Shown here piece after piece: positions 50,375 to 60,504 of a DNA stretch of 64,000 nucleotides (position 1 is the first letter of the stretch; every line of letters begins with the position of its first letter). The stretch spans positions 558,001-622,000 of the forward strand of contig NZ_BMHY01000001.1 in NCBI RefSeq assembly GCF_014641555.1, given 5' to 3'. The translations under genes were made by a program, and so were the position numbers. The notes under the pieces were generated by a model. It ran no database searches. It was not told where the DNA came from and was given only the letters and a program-made list of their open reading frames with translations. The DNA is from Paenibacillus radicis (ex Gao et al. 2016). Its GTDB lineage: Bacteria > Bacillota > Bacilli > Paenibacillales > Paenibacillaceae.

Positions 50375-51385
50375 ATGACAGCAACGAAAAAACAACTTGG
50401 TACTATTCCACTATCGATCCTCGATCTTGCGCCAGTCGTCGTGGGAGCTACGCCCGGCGACGCGCTGCGCAACAGTCTGGAACTGGCGCAGCACGCGGAG
50501 AAGTGGGGGTATAACCGTTACTGGGTAGCGGAGCATCATAACATGCCCGGCATCGCCAGCTCGGCGACATCTATTGTTATCGGCTATATCGCTGGCGGCA
50601 CGTCCAGCATACGTGTAGGTTCCGGCGGCATCATGCTTCCGAACCATTCGCCGCTCGTCATTGCCGAGCAGTTCGGTACGCTCGAGTCGCTTTACCCGGG
50701 CCGTATTGATCTTGGACTGGGACGCGCACCAGGCAGCGACCGGTTGACTGCGATGGCGCTGCGCAGAGATTTGAGCCATGGAGAGAATTTCCCCGAGCAG
50801 GTGGATGAGCTGTTCGATTATTTCAGTGAATCGACGCCTGGCAAACGGGTTAGAGCGGTTCCCGGCGAAGGTTTGGACGTTCCGGTATGGCTGCTCGGCT
50901 CCAGCGATTTTAGTGCTCGTCTGGCAGGCCAGCTCGGATTGCCGTTTGCATTTGCCAGCCATTTTTCGCCGGATTACACACTGCCTGCCTTGCATGCTTA
51001 CCACCGCAGCTTCGTGCCGTCGAAATATCTTGATAAGCCATATACGATGGTTGGTGTCAATGCGATCGCGGCAGATACAGATGAACGAGCAGCTTTCCTT
51101 GCGACGACGATGCAGCAGCAATTTTTGAACATTATTCGCGGTGGAGCGCCTAGCCTCATTCAACCGCCTACCGATATGGATTTACTATGGACAGAGCAAG
51201 AGAAGGCAGCCGTCCATAAACAACTGCGAGCAGGCATTACTGGCAGTCCGGAAACGTTCCGGAACAAGCTGAACCAATTCATTGCGGATACTCAGGCCGA
51301 TGAGGTCATTATTAACTCGGCTATCTATGATCATCAGGAACGGCTGCGCTCCTACGAGATTATTTCTCAGGTTGCAAAAGGCTAA
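50375..51385 (+). CDS. LLM-class flavin-dependent oxidoreductase, luciferase group 1
   Basis: A 336-residue luciferase-like monooxygenase. Diagnostic blocks are [19 protein letters not shown] (near residue 46), [20 protein letters not shown] (near 80), [21 protein letters not shown] (partly quoted: [14 protein letters not shown], near 108) and [23 protein letters not shown] 50375 follows CTAAAGGAGTGC. The 129-bp gap from the ArsR gene contains an ATAT-N6-ATAT motif resembling the ArsR dyad, so the two genes probably form a regulator-target pair. Substrate unknown. Confidence 0.92.
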   Translation: MTATKKQLGTIPLSILDLAPVVVGATPGDALRNSLELAQHAEKWGYNRYWVAEHHNMPGIASSATSIVIGYIAGGTSSIRVGSGGIMLPNHSPLVIAEQFGTLESLYPGRIDLGLGRAPGSDRLTAMALRRDLSHGENFPEQVDELFDYFSESTPGKRVRAVPGEGLDVPVWLLGSSDFSARLAGQLGLPFAFASHFSPDYTLPALHAYHRSFVPSKYLDKPYTMVGVNAIAADTDERAAFLATTMQQQFLNIIRGGAPSLIQPPTDMDLLWTEQEKAAVHKQLRAGITGSPETFRNKLNQFIADTQADEVIINSAIYDHQERLRSYEIISQVAKG

Positions 51386-51400
51386 ACCGCAAACACAAGC

Positions 51401-51445
51401 AAAAAAAGCTGACGCCTAGAATTATAACGGCGTCAGCTTTTTTTT
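51401..51445. terminator. Bidirectional terminator
   Basis: AAAAAAAGCTGACGCC is exactly complementary to GGCGTCAGCTTTTTTT; A-run on the left, T-run on the right. It lies between the oxidoreductase and the convergent AraC gene. Confidence 0.92.
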
Positions 51446-51547
51446 GCTTGTCTCTTACTAATAATATAAACTTCGAAACATTAACTTTTTGCACCTATTC
51501 CTTAGTTTCAGCCATCGCCGCGTTACGCTGACGCTCTTATAATCGAG

Positions 51548-52390
51548 TTAAGGCGCTGCGGTAAAAGCGGAACGATAGTCCGTCGGCGTAAAGGACGTTT
51601 CCTTGCGGAAAAACTTCGTGAAGTGATTCGTCTCCTTGAAGCCGGTCTGATCAGCAATTTCCTTAATGCTGAGCGGCGTTGTCGTCAGCAGCAGCTTGGC
51701 GTGCTCGGTTCGTTTGCGGTTGACGTATTTCAGCGGCGACATGCCGAAATGCTTTTTGAAGTAGGTTATAAAATAGTTCGGATGCAAATGGACGGCTTCC
51801 GCCATTTGTTCAATACTGATGCCGCTGCCAAGGCGGGATTCGACGAAATGCTGAATGATGCCCAGCCGGTTCATTTCCTCGGTACGGTGCTGCAGTACGC
51901 GCATAGGAACGAGCTCCAGGAAGGTCGCGACGATATCCAGCAGAGCCTGTTTTTCGCGGATTTTTCCAACGACGCTGCCACCGCTATGATAATAAGCGAC
52001 CATATCGGCGAATTGTCGTTCGGTTCGTGCGTAATCGGCTGCATCGATGCAGAGCGGAACGCCGATCCACTGAAACAGATCAAACGGGCCAGCCATTACG
52101 TTGAAATGGCAATAATACTTGCGGTAAGGCAGCTGACCTGCAACGGTGGAAAAGGAATGCTGCGTATGAGCGGGTACCAGCAGCAATTGGCCGGGTTTGG
52201 GATGATAGGTCTCGCTGCCGATTTTCAGCCAGCCGTCACCCTCGGTAATGAAGTAAAGCTTATTATAGGGCTGCACAGCATCGGTTTCTCCCCAGTGGAC
52301 GGTTACCTGCGTGACATGGGCCTCATGAAGTAAAATTTGCAGCGACTGCAACAGGTCTGAGAAAGCGCTTTTATCGTGAATCGTATTCAT
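51548..52390 (-). CDS. AraC-family regulator
   Basis: A 280-residue AraC regulator: cupin domain in the first 110 residues (VTVHWGETDAVQPYNKLYFI; LLLVPAHTQHSFS), then HTH pair (ISIEQMAEAVHLHPNYFITY; IKEIADQTGFKETNHFTKFF, ending SFTPTDYRSAF). ATG 52390 follows AAAGGTGAAGCCGG. It is divergent from the GH95 gene (spacer 109 bp) and is its likely activator. A cre-like site lies inside its first codons. Confidence 0.9.
   Translation of the reverse strand: MNTIHDKSAFSDLLQSLQILLHEAHVTQVTVHWGETDAVQPYNKLYFITEGDGWLKIGSETYHPKPGQLLLVPAHTQHSFSTVAGQLPYRKYYCHFNVMAGPFDLFQWIGVPLCIDAADYARTERQFADMVAYYHSGGSVVGKIREKQALLDIVATFLELVPMRVLQHRTEEMNRLGIIQHFVESRLGSGISIEQMAEAVHLHPNYFITYFKKHFGMSPLKYVNRKRTEHAKLLLTTTPLSIKEIADQTGFKETNHFTKFFRKETSFTPTDYRSAFTAAP
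52360..52373. promoter_or_regulatory. cre-like catabolite repression site
   Basis: AGAAAGCGCTTTTA matches the optimal cre TGAAAGCGCTTTCA at 12 of 14 positions. It lies inside the AraC gene near its start and 127 bp before the GH95 start, so CcpA could act on either gene. The match overlaps codons for Lys-Ser-Ala-Phe, so chance is possible. Confidence 0.4.
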
Positions 52391-52499
52391 CCGGCTTCAC
52401 CTTTAATTTCATCATGTTCATCTAATCGTACTCTTAGATTTCATATCTATCATAATGGAAATAAACTTGAATAGAAAGCATAGGAGCTGTGATACGAAA

Positions 52500-54815
52500 A
52501 TGACATTCACTACAAAGAAGAGCCAGCTATGGTACAAGCAGCCGGCTCAAATATGGGACGAAGCGCTGCCGCTTGGGAACGGGAAGCTGGGCGCGATGGT
52601 ATTCGGCGACGTTTATAATGAACGGATCGCACTGAATGAAGACAGCGTCTGGTATGGCGGGCCAACCGACCGGAACAATCCGGACGCCTTGCCTAACCTT
52701 CCAGAAATCCGCCGTTTATTGGCGGAGGGGCGGCTTAATGAAGCACAGGAGCTGTCCGTTTTGGCTTTATCCGGCATTCCCGAATCGCAGCGTCACTATA
52801 TGCCGCTTGGTGATTTGCATTTATCTTTTCGCTACGAGGGCGAAGGGGTGCGTGATTATGAACGAAGACTTGATCTGATTGACGGCATCGCGTCCGTTCG
52901 CTATACGGTGGGGCAAACCCGTTATGAACGCGAGCAATTCATCAGCTTCCCGGATCAAGTCATCGTGACACGACTGTTCTCGGACAAAAACGGCGGCATT
53001 TCATTCAAAGCCCGCTTAAGCCGCGGCCGTAATCGCTATTACGACGAACTAACCAGGGATGGCGATGACACCATCATTATGCGCGGCAATTGCGGCGGAA
53101 CAAACGGCTCTGATTTCCGGACGGTGCTGCGAGTGGCAGCCGAAGGCGGTACAGTACGTATTATCGGGGAACACCTGATCGTCGACAAAGCCGATCAGGT
53201 GACGCTGCTGCTTAGCGCCGCAACCTCTTATCGGCATGAGAATCCGGAAAGCTATGCGTTACAGGCTGCAAAGGATGCTTCCCATCGCTCTTATGAAGAG
53301 CTGAAGAACCGGCATCTTGAAGACTTCCATCAGCTGTCGCGCAGAGTGGAGCTGACGCTCGGAGCGAAGAGCCATCAAGCTGAGAGCGAAGCACTGCCGA
53401 CAGATATACGGCTGGACCAGCTAAAGGCAGGAGGAGACGATCCCGGACTGATCGCACTGTACTATCAGTTTGGCCGTTATTTGCTTATTTCCAGCAGCCG
53501 GCCGGGCTCGCTGGCTGCCAATCTTCAAGGCATCTGGAATGAGCATATGCTGCCGCCTTGGGATAGCAAATATACGATCAACATCAACATTCAGATGAAT
53601 TATTGGGCGGCGGAATCCGGCAATTTGGCAGAATGCCATGAGCCGCTCTTCGATCTGATTGAGCGGATGAGAGCGCCGGGCAGACATACGGCAAGAACGA
53701 TGTATGATTGCGGCGGTTTTGTCGCCCATCACAATACCGACCTTTGGGGCGACACTGCGCCTCAGGATACATATTTGCCAGCGTCCTACTGGCAAATGGG
53801 AGCGGCCTGGTTCTGTCTGCATCTGTGGGAGCATTATGAGTACGGTTTGGATCGCAGCTTCCTGGAGCGCGTCTATCCGACGATGAAGGAAGCAGCCGCC
53901 TTTTTCATCGACTTTTTGACCGAGACGGAGGATGGCCGCGTCGTGACGACACCTTCCGTTTCTCCGGAGAATACTTACATTTTGCCAAATGGGCAGTCGG
54001 GTACGCTGTGCATTGGGCCTTCTATGGACAGTCAAATCTTGCATGAGCTGTTCAGTGCTTGTATTGATGCCGCGGCTGAACTGGAGACAGATAATGAGCT
54101 GCGCCTTATCTGGCAAAGCTTGAAGGACCGTCTGCCGCAGCCGGCTATTGGCAAGCATGGTCAGATCCAGGAGTGGATGGAGGATTATGAGGAAGCGGAG
54201 CCTGGACACCGGCATATTTCCCATCTGTTCGCGCTTCATCCCGGCAGGAGGTTCACGGTAAGAGGAACGCCGGAATGGGCCGAAGCATCTAAGGTTACGC
54301 TGGATCGCAGACTGGCGAATGGCGGGGGGCATACGGGGTGGAGCCGGGCATGGATTATCAATTTCTGGGCGCGGCTGGAAGACGGGGAGCAAGCTTATCG
54401 CAACGTGCATGCGCTGCTTACCCATTCGACACTGCCTAGTTTATTGGACAATCATCCGCCGTTCCAGATCGACGGCAATTTTGGCGGTGCAGCAGGCATC
54501 ACCGAGATGCTGGTTCAAAGCCATACCGGCGAAATTCATCTATTGCCGGCCTTGCCAGAGGTTTGGCAGGAAGGCAGCTTCTCTGGCGTAAGGGCTAGAG
54601 GCGGCTTTGAGGTGAGCTTGGAATGGGCGAATGGTAAACTCGCCAGAGCAACTGTACAATCGGCGGCTAGCCGGACATGTACGATACGTTCCAAGGAGGC
54701 ATTGACGATTACGGGGGCTGACGGCATCCCGGTAGAATCGTTCCAGCAGCCGGACGGAGCAGTGCAATGGCAAGCGGAAGCGGGCGGACACTATACGATT
54801 ACTGCGATACAATAA
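52500..54815 (+). CDS. Glycoside hydrolase family 95, alpha-L-fucosidase-like
   Basis: A 771-residue GH95 enzyme (inverting alpha-1,2-L-fucosidase or related alpha-L-galactosidase). Family blocks in order: [20 protein letters not shown] at the N-terminus, [19 protein letters not shown] (near residue 48), [20 protein letters not shown] (near 343), the catalytic-site HHNTDLWGD (near 412), [27 protein letters not shown] (near 615) and [20 protein letters not shown] (near 650). No signal peptide, so it acts inside the cell on imported oligosaccharides. ATG 52500 lies 13 nt after TAGGAG; ATG 52455 is possible but has no site. Confidence 0.92.
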   Translation: MTFTTKKSQLWYKQPAQIWDEALPLGNGKLGAMVFGDVYNERIALNEDSVWYGGPTDRNNPDALPNLPEIRRLLAEGRLNEAQELSVLALSGIPESQRHYMPLGDLHLSFRYEGEGVRDYERRLDLIDGIASVRYTVGQTRYEREQFISFPDQVIVTRLFSDKNGGISFKARLSRGRNRYYDELTRDGDDTIIMRGNCGGTNGSDFRTVLRVAAEGGTVRIIGEHLIVDKADQVTLLLSAATSYRHENPESYALQAAKDASHRSYEELKNRHLEDFHQLSRRVELTLGAKSHQAESEALPTDIRLDQLKAGGDDPGLIALYYQFGRYLLISSSRPGSLAANLQGIWNEHMLPPWDSKYTININIQMNYWAAESGNLAECHEPLFDLIERMRAPGRHTARTMYDCGGFVAHHNTDLWGDTAPQDTYLPASYWQMGAAWFCLHLWEHYEYGLDRSFLERVYPTMKEAAAFFIDFLTETEDGRVVTTPSVSPENTYILPNGQSGTLCIGPSMDSQILHELFSACIDAAAELETDNELRLIWQSLKDRLPQPAIGKHGQIQEWMEDYEEAEPGHRHISHLFALHPGRRFTVRGTPEWAEASKVTLDRRLANGGGHTGWSRAWIINFWARLEDGEQAYRNVHALLTHSTLPSLLDNHPPFQIDGNFGGAAGITEMLVQSHTGEIHLLPALPEVWQEGSFSGVRARGGFEVSLEWANGKLARATVQSAASRTCTIRSKEALTITGADGIPVESFQQPDGAVQWQAEAGGHYTITAIQ

Positions 54816-54827
54816 ATGATAGATTGA

Positions 54828-54872
54828 GGAATTGGGAGCGGCTGCGCTCCTGATTCCTTTCTTCATTTTTAG
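54828..54872 (+). terminator. Terminator of GH95 gene
   Basis: AGGAAT-TG-GGAGCG pairs with CGCTCC-TG-ATTCCT (6+6 bp with an internal loop), followed by TTCTTCATTTTT. Confidence 0.8.
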
Positions 54873-54933
54873 CGGCAAAACGGTTAAAATAGAGGTATTG
54901 GGATATTTTAACGGAGAGGATGGTAGAAAACCA

Positions 54934-55701
54934 ATGATCGTATACGAGAAAGAGAACGCTTACATTCTGATTGCCCAGCATGAGCATGCCCGTATATCGG
55001 GGGACCTGATGTCGGCATGGGCAGCTTGGCAGGATCAAGCGGGCAACATGGACCCGCGGCTTGGCGACATCATCTTCGCGGCTTACGAGCATGACCGCAG
55101 CTGGCTGGATCTGGACAGCTGGCCGCTTTGGAATGACAAAGCGAGCGGCCCGTATTCGTTTATTGATTTTCCTCCAAAAGTCAGATTTCTTTATTATAAT
55201 AAAGGGCTGGATGAAGTACAGTCGACGAATGGCTACGCGGCATTATTGTGTAGTATGCTGTATACTTCGCTGGTTGAGAAGTTTCAAGACGACGATGCTG
55301 TCCAATTCGTGAATCGCGAGTATGACAGGCAGAACCGGATCAAGCAGTTGTTCAAAGTAGATGAGCACCAGCTCCGCAAACATATCAGCGCACTCATCCT
55401 ATGCGATGGACTTAGTTTATTCGCCTGCATGCGGGAGCCCGGAACGCCACGATCAGAGATTAGCTGGTTTGCCAACGGCTTTCGCTATGAGCCCCAAGGG
55501 GACAAGCAGGAGCAGCAGCTGTTCGCCGATTGGCAGGGGAAGTCTGAGATTGCACTTGATCCATTCCCGTTTGTTCAGACGGTTGAGACCGTCATTATCT
55601 ACAAAGAAGTGTCCAAGGCAGAGGCGGCTGCCATCGGCCTTGAGGCGGCATATCGCAAAGCAGAGCTGCGGGAGCATGCCATTCGATTCGTATCCGCATA
55701 G
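54934..55701 (+). CDS. DUF3891 family protein
   Basis: A 255-residue cytoplasmic protein of the DUF3891 family, unknown function. Typical segments: IAQHEHARISGDLMSAW near residue 11, FAAYEHDRSWLDLDSWPLW near 47 and ALILCDGLSLFACM near 155. The conserved HEH and EHDRSW clusters look like a metal or substrate site. ATG 54934 follows ACGGAGAGGATGG; upstream codons overlap the GH95 terminator. Stands alone between terminators. Confidence 0.83.
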   Translation: MIVYEKENAYILIAQHEHARISGDLMSAWAAWQDQAGNMDPRLGDIIFAAYEHDRSWLDLDSWPLWNDKASGPYSFIDFPPKVRFLYYNKGLDEVQSTNGYAALLCSMLYTSLVEKFQDDDAVQFVNREYDRQNRIKQLFKVDEHQLRKHISALILCDGLSLFACMREPGTPRSEISWFANGFRYEPQGDKQEQQLFADWQGKSEIALDPFPFVQTVETVIIYKEVSKAEAAAIGLEAAYRKAELREHAIRFVSA

Positions 55702-55702
55702 C

Positions 55703-55751
55703 AAAAAAAAAGCTGGACCAAGGCGTTGACCGCCTCGGTCCAGCTTTTTTT
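55703..55751. terminator. Bidirectional terminator
   Basis: AAAAAAAGCTGGACC is exactly complementary to GGTCCAGCTTTTTTT, with an inner GGCG/CGCC stem. It serves the DUF3891 and fabV genes. Confidence 0.92.
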
Positions 55752-55770
55752 GAAATCGCATAAATCGCGC

Positions 55771-56961
55771 TTAGCGAAGGTTTGGAATGTTCACTTCCGG
55801 ATTGGCTTCCGCTTCGTAATCGACGCCTTCCGTCTCGAAGCCAAACAACTGGAAGAACTCGCGGCGGTAGCCTTCGAGATCCGACAACTCGTATACATTT
55901 TCAGTAGACAGGTCGGCCCATAGCTGCGTGACTTCCGCTTGAACCTCTGGACGCATTTCCCAATCATCGACACGGATCAGTCCGCGCTCGTCAACGGCAG
56001 TCTCGCCTTTGCCATAGAGACGATCCGAGAACAGACGGTACATCTGCTCGATGCAGCCCTCGTGAATGCCTTTTTCCTTCATCACTTTGTACAAAGCGGA
56101 AATATAAAGCGGTACGACTGGAATAGCGGAGCTCGATTGAGTAACGAGAGCTTTGTTCACGGAAACGTATGCACGGCCGCCGCTAGCCGCAAGCTGCGTA
56201 TTCAAGCGTTGAGCCGTTTCTTCCAGGTCGTTTTTCGCTTTGCCGATCGTGCCTTCACGGTATACGGCATGCGTAATTTCCGGTCCGATGTAGGAGTAAG
56301 CAACGGTTGTAGCATTGTCAGACAACGCGCCTGCTTTCTGCAGCTCGTCAATCCACATTTGCCAGTCTTCGCCGCCCATTACAGCAATCGTCTGACGGAT
56401 TTCATCTTCTGTTGCTGGTTCAATTACTGCCGTTGAAACTTCGCCGCTATGGAAGTTGACGGTTTTGTTGGAGTAGGTTTCGCCAATCGGCTTAATGACG
56501 GAAGCGAAAGATTCCCCTGTTTTTGGATGTGTACGGCGCGGAGAAGCTACGCTGTATACGACCAAGTCGATTTTGCCCAGCTCAGTGCGGATCAAATCGA
56601 TTGTTTTCGCTTTAATTTCGTCGGAGAACGCATCGCCTACAATGCTGTACGATTTAACGCCGGCTTGCTCCGCTGCTTGTTCGAACGCCGCCGAGTTATA
56701 CCAGCCTGCAGATGCAGTCCGGGCACCTTCAGCTGCCTTGTCGAAGTATACGCCAATTGTGTTAGCGCCAGCTGCGAACGAGGAGACGATACGGGAAGCC
56801 AAGCCGTAGCCGGTCGATGCGCCGATAACGAGTACGTTTTGAATGCCTTCGATTGCTGGTTGCGCCTGCACATAGTCGATTTGACGCTGTACTTGCTTCG
56901 CGCAGCCTTCGGGATGAGCCGTCGTGCAAATAAATCCGCGAGTTTTCGGTTGAATGATCAT
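55771..56961 (-). CDS. fabV: Enoyl-ACP/trans-2-enoyl-CoA reductase
   Basis: A 396-residue FabV, the SDR-like NADH-dependent reductase for the last step of fatty acid elongation, known for triclosan tolerance in several species. Family marks: IIQPKTRGFICTTAHPEGC at the start, VLVIGASTGYGLASRI (near residue 43), KIDLVVYSVASPRR (near 130), the active site in AYSYIGPEITHAVYREGTIG (Y-x8-K follows) and the C-terminal ELSDLEGYRREFFQLFGF. ATG 56961 follows AGAGAGGAAT. Monocistronic. Confidence 0.95.
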   Translation of the reverse strand: MIIQPKTRGFICTTAHPEGCAKQVQRQIDYVQAQPAIEGIQNVLVIGASTGYGLASRIVSSFAAGANTIGVYFDKAAEGARTASAGWYNSAAFEQAAEQAGVKSYSIVGDAFSDEIKAKTIDLIRTELGKIDLVVYSVASPRRTHPKTGESFASVIKPIGETYSNKTVNFHSGEVSTAVIEPATEDEIRQTIAVMGGEDWQMWIDELQKAGALSDNATTVAYSYIGPEITHAVYREGTIGKAKNDLEETAQRLNTQLAASGGRAYVSVNKALVTQSSSAIPVVPLYISALYKVMKEKGIHEGCIEQMYRLFSDRLYGKGETAVDERGLIRVDDWEMRPEVQAEVTQLWADLSTENVYELSDLEGYRREFFQLFGFETEGVDYEAEANPEVNIPNLR

Positions 56962-57075
56962 ATGGGATATTCCTCTCTGATTTAAAGTTTCGTATGTAGC
57001 TGCATGATGAGGACAACTTCTATCCCATTTTACCGATTTTTAACGCTAAATGGAAGTAAAGCGCAACCAACTTCC

Positions 57076-57133
57076 TATAAAATAAAATAGGGCTGCTCCT
57101 GACGAACGGATTGCTCCGCTTCGGGACAGCCCT
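57076..57133 (-). terminator. Terminator of sspA-like gene
   Basis: AGGGCTG (57089-57095) pairs with CAGCCCT (57127-57133) around an inner structure; on the minus strand followed by ATTTTATTTTAT. Confidence 0.7.
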
Positions 57134-57152
57134 GCTGGCTAGAAATAGGTGT

Positions 57153-57362
57153 CTAGAATCGACCAGCGAGCTGCTGTTCGGCCATCATAACGAGCCGTTT
57201 CGTAATAGTGCCGCCGATGGAGCCCATGTCGCGAGTCGTCATATTGCCGTAGTATCCGTCTGCCGGAAGCTGAATGCCCAGCTCTTGGGCAACTTCGAAT
57301 TTAAGCTGCTCCAGCGCTGCACGCGCTTGCGGCACTTGCAATTGATTGTGACTTCTTGCCAT
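57153..57362 (-). CDS. Small acid-soluble spore protein, alpha/beta type
   Basis: A 69-residue SASP that coats and protects DNA in dormant spores. The two family signatures are present: [15 protein letters not shown] with the germination-protease site (residues 17-31) and [20 protein letters not shown] (about 36-55). The ATG at 57362 lies after AAGGGGGTTGAACAC. Expected to be transcribed late in the forespore (SigG), although I could not fix the promoter. It is direct evidence that the organism sporulates. Confidence 0.95.
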   Translation of the reverse strand: MARSHNQLQVPQARAALEQLKFEVAQELGIQLPADGYYGNMTTRDMGSIGGTITKRLVMMAEQQLAGRF

Positions 57363-57496
57363 TGTGTTCAACCCCCTTCTTGCCCTTATTATGCGATTGT
57401 GAAAAAAGGATTATTCGTCAATTTCACCTAAATTTACCGACGTCCGGTCAGGTATAGCCGTGCTAAAATCGGTATAAGAGAAGAGGTGAGCGGATC

Positions 57497-58405
57497 ATGT
57501 TTATGGAGCCGATGTTAATGACGCAGCGGGATGATGCGTTTGACGATCCGGATTATCTGTTTGAACCGCTGATTGACGGCCAGCGGCTTCAGCTTTCGTT
57601 CATAGGCAGCAGAGCCCGCTTGTTTACCCGGCACGGGAATGAAGTGACGAAGCAGTATCCCGAGCTGCTTAACGTACCTTTAAAGCTGCCTGCCGATGTT
57701 GTACTGGACGGAGAAGTTGCCTACCTAGATCCTGCCAGCAGCGAGTTTCAATTTGACCGGCTAATCGACCGGTATCAGTTGAAGAAGCAGCCTCGAATCC
57801 GGGATGCCGTCAAAGAGACGCCCCTTCGTTTTTTCGTCTTCGACATCCTTTATTACGAAGGAACGGATATGCGGAGCAGACCGCTGCGGGAAAGAAAACG
57901 TCTGTTGGAGGAAGTGCTGCTGCCAAACAGCCGCTATGGCTGCCTGCCATATATTGAAGGCGAAGGGCGCAGGATGTATGAGGTTGCGCGTCAATTGAAG
58001 CTGGAGGGCATCGCTTGCAAGCGGGCGGACAGCCTTTATTCCCCGGGAAAAAGTGAAGATTGGCACAAGGTGCTGAATTATAAAACGGAGCAAGCTGCAG
58101 TTCTGGGCTGGCGCAAGCATCGGCCTGGCTTGCTGGTCGGCTTCGCGACCGGGCAGCGCGCAGTCGTGGAAGCGGGCTGGGATGAACCGCTGAGAAGGAA
58201 GCTGGAAACTTCGGATGTACAACTGGGCGAGGATCACGATTTCGTATACGTCAAGCCTGGTTCAACGGCTTCATTGAAGTTTATTAGCCGGAGAAGGGAC
58301 GGACGGCTCGTAGGCGGGGAGGTCATAGAGTTGAATTTGACCGCCAGCCATACTGGCAGCAGGAAGAAGAGAAGCATAAGCGCATTGAACGGGGCATCCG
58401 TTTGA
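57497..58405 (+). CDS. ATP-dependent DNA ligase-like protein lacking motif I lysine
   Basis: A 302-residue protein with the fold order of small ATP-dependent DNA ligases: N-terminal PMLMTQRDDAFDD, motif III region VVLDGEVAYLD (near residue 70), FFVFDILYYEG (near 112), motif IV LEGIACKRAD (near 168), motif V WHKVLNYK and an OB-fold tail. Motif I, normally EPKxDG with the AMP-accepting lysine, reads EPLIDG (residues 23-28): codon 25 is CTG, leucine. If the sequence is right it cannot form the enzyme-adenylate by the known mechanism. ATG 57497 follows GAGGTGAGC. Not beside ku or a primase gene. Confidence 0.85.
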   Translation: MFMEPMLMTQRDDAFDDPDYLFEPLIDGQRLQLSFIGSRARLFTRHGNEVTKQYPELLNVPLKLPADVVLDGEVAYLDPASSEFQFDRLIDRYQLKKQPRIRDAVKETPLRFFVFDILYYEGTDMRSRPLRERKRLLEEVLLPNSRYGCLPYIEGEGRRMYEVARQLKLEGIACKRADSLYSPGKSEDWHKVLNYKTEQAAVLGWRKHRPGLLVGFATGQRAVVEAGWDEPLRRKLETSDVQLGEDHDFVYVKPGSTASLKFISRRRDGRLVGGEVIELNLTASHTGSRKKRSISALNGASV

Positions 58406-58416
58406 TGCGCTTTTTT
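58378..58416 (+). terminator. Terminator overlapping ligase-like gene end
   Basis: AAGCGCAT pairs with ATGCGCTT, then TTTT; the stem spans the stop codon. Confidence 0.75.
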
Positions 58417-58509
58417 GCAGCCTATACGTCCAGAGGTGAAAATTAAAAAGACTGATTTTAGCTAAATTGCGCAAACTGGTAATAAAACAACAATGAGGAG
58501 CTGGCATCG

Positions 58510-58806
58510 ATGAAGGATCGTTTGGATAAAGCCGTGTCCCTAGGACTCGGATTGGCTGCTACCGGCAAAGAACAAGTGGAGAAGCTTGTAGACGAGTTTG
58601 TGAAAAAAGGGGAGGCGAGCAAGGCTGATTCCTCGGCCTATGTCGAGAAGCTGGTGGAGAAGGGCAATGAAACGAGAAAACAGCTGGAATCGACGGTCCG
58701 GGACAAAATCCAATCGGTCGTTCATAACCAATCCGATAAGGAAAAGCTGGAGCATTTGGAACGGCGTCTGGAAGCGCTGGAGCGCCGCGAATCCACGGAT
58801 AGCTGA
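58510..58806 (+). CDS. Phasin-family protein
   Basis: A 98-residue, almost wholly helical, highly charged protein with a short hydrophobic stretch (AVSLGLGLAATG, residues 8-19) and a heptad-like C-terminal coiled coil (LEHLERRLEALERRES). This matches the small phasin-like/PhaF-type proteins that coat polyhydroxyalkanoate granules or assist their regulation. ATG 58510 follows ATGAGGAGC. Its stop is 8 bp before the AarF-like start; the pair is a frequent operon. Confidence 0.78.
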   Translation: MKDRLDKAVSLGLGLAATGKEQVEKLVDEFVKKGEASKADSSAYVEKLVEKGNETRKQLESTVRDKIQSVVHNQSDKEKLEHLERRLEALERRESTDS

Positions 58807-58814
58807 GCAGCGCC

Positions 58815-60488
58815 ATGAGCATAGGGAGCAAGCTTCGCCGTTTGAAGCGATATCGGGAAATCGGACTTGCCCTGCTTCGCAACGGCTTCGGTTACATCGC
58901 CAAGGATTTGGGACTGCCTGATAGGATTGTTGCACGCGGGGATCAGGATACGCATGAAATGCGCAGACGATCGGTCGGTGAGCGGCTCCGTTCGTTTCTG
59001 GAGGAGCTTGGACCAACCTTCGTCAAGCTAGGTCAGCTTGCCAGCACAAGGGCCGACCTCATCCCGGCCAGTCTAATCGGCGAGCTGGAGCGGCTGCAGG
59101 ATCAAGTGCCGCCTTTTGCCTATGAGGAAGCAGTAAGCATTATTGAGCAGGAGCTTGGCGCTCCGCTTGGTGTTCTGTATGCTTCTTTTCATAAGACGCC
59201 GCTTGCTTCTGCTTCAATCGGACAAGTTTATCAGGCGGTGTTGATTGACGGAACGGCTGTGGCCGTTAAAGTACAGCGGCCTAATATTACGAAGCAAATT
59301 GAAACGGATCTTGATATTCTCATCGAGCTGGCCAAAATGGCTGAGCATCGCCTTGAGTGGGCGCGTCAATATCAAATTCGCGATATGGTGGAGGAGCTGG
59401 CTAAAGCGATCCGCACGGAGCTGGATTATGAGAAAGAGGCTCGCAATGCGGAGCGTTTCGCGTCGTATGCCAGTAAATATAACGGCCTGCGTATTCCGGC
59501 TGTCTATGGCCAGCTTTCGTCCAAAAAAGTGCTGACGATGGAGTTTCTGGAGGGGATTAAGCTTTCAGACAAAGAAAGCTTGCAAGAAGCAGGTCATCAT
59601 GCACGGAGTATTGCGGAAAGGTATGCCGAGGCCATTCTTCATCAAGTGTTGTCGGACGGACTTTTTCACGGCGATCCGCATCCCGGCAACGTACTGGTAA
59701 TGGCTAGCGGAGACCTTGCTTTTCTTGATTTCGGAATGGTAGGAAGACTGGGCTCACAGCGGAAACGGCAGTTTGGCGCCCTCGTTATCGCACTCCGCAA
59801 CCAGAGCACAAACGGTGTCATCCGCGCGATATCCGCAATGGGGTTTATACCTGATCAAGCCGATATGGAATTGCTCCGGACCGATGTCGACGAGCTGCGC
59901 GATAAATATTATAAGGTTCCCCTCAGTCAATTAAGTCTTGGCGAGTCCGTGAATGATCTGTTTTTGCTGGCGCGCCGCCATCAGATCCGCCTTCCTGCCG
60001 AGCTAACCTTGCTTGGCAAAACGTTTCTGACGATGGAAGGCGTCGTGACGATGCTGGACCCGGATTTCAGCGTCTTCGACGTTGCGGAGCCGATCGGCCG
60101 CCAGTTGTTTCTGGAGCAGTTCAATATCCGGGTGTTGGCTGGCCAGTGGCTGGAGGAGATTCCGGAATATGCGGCGATTGCCGCCGACGTACCGGCTGGT
60201 GTCCGCAAACTGCTCACTGCGCTGCGCAGAGGCAAGTTCGGTCTGGAAATTACGGTACCAGAGCTTGGCGAGTTTTTACGGAAAATGGATCAGATCAGCA
60301 ACCGGTTATCTTTAAGCATCGTATTGTTGTCGTTCAGTATTATTATGGTTGGGTTGATTATCGGATCGTCGCTCCGCCATCAGGATAATGTATTGTGGAA
60401 CATTCCGGCAATCGAGATTGGCTTCGGCGTAGCTTCCTTGCTATTTGTGTGGATTATTTACTCCATTTATCGTTCAGGGCGATTTTGA
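58815..60488 (+). CDS. AarF/UbiB-family protein kinase-like
   Basis: A 557-residue atypical kinase (ABC1/UbiB), implicated in isoprenoid-quinone or lipid metabolism. Hallmarks: the KxGQ motif in FVKLGQLASTRADLIP (near residue 72), ATP-lysine in AVKVQRPN (near 153), catalytic HGDPHPGNVL (near 287) and LDFGMVG (near 306). Two C-terminal membrane helices (about 500-520 and 530-550) anchor it. ATG 58815 lacks a strong own site and is probably translationally coupled to the phasin gene 8 bp upstream. Confidence 0.93.
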   Translation: MSIGSKLRRLKRYREIGLALLRNGFGYIAKDLGLPDRIVARGDQDTHEMRRRSVGERLRSFLEELGPTFVKLGQLASTRADLIPASLIGELERLQDQVPPFAYEEAVSIIEQELGAPLGVLYASFHKTPLASASIGQVYQAVLIDGTAVAVKVQRPNITKQIETDLDILIELAKMAEHRLEWARQYQIRDMVEELAKAIRTELDYEKEARNAERFASYASKYNGLRIPAVYGQLSSKKVLTMEFLEGIKLSDKESLQEAGHHARSIAERYAEAILHQVLSDGLFHGDPHPGNVLVMASGDLAFLDFGMVGRLGSQRKRQFGALVIALRNQSTNGVIRAISAMGFIPDQADMELLRTDVDELRDKYYKVPLSQLSLGESVNDLFLLARRHQIRLPAELTLLGKTFLTMEGVVTMLDPDFSVFDVAEPIGRQLFLEQFNIRVLAGQWLEEIPEYAAIAADVPAGVRKLLTALRRGKFGLEITVPELGEFLRKMDQISNRLSLSIVLLSFSIIMVGLIIGSSLRHQDNVLWNIPAIEIGFGVASLLFVWIIYSIYRSGRF

Positions 60489-60504
60489 ACATGTAAGGAT
60501 GGGG

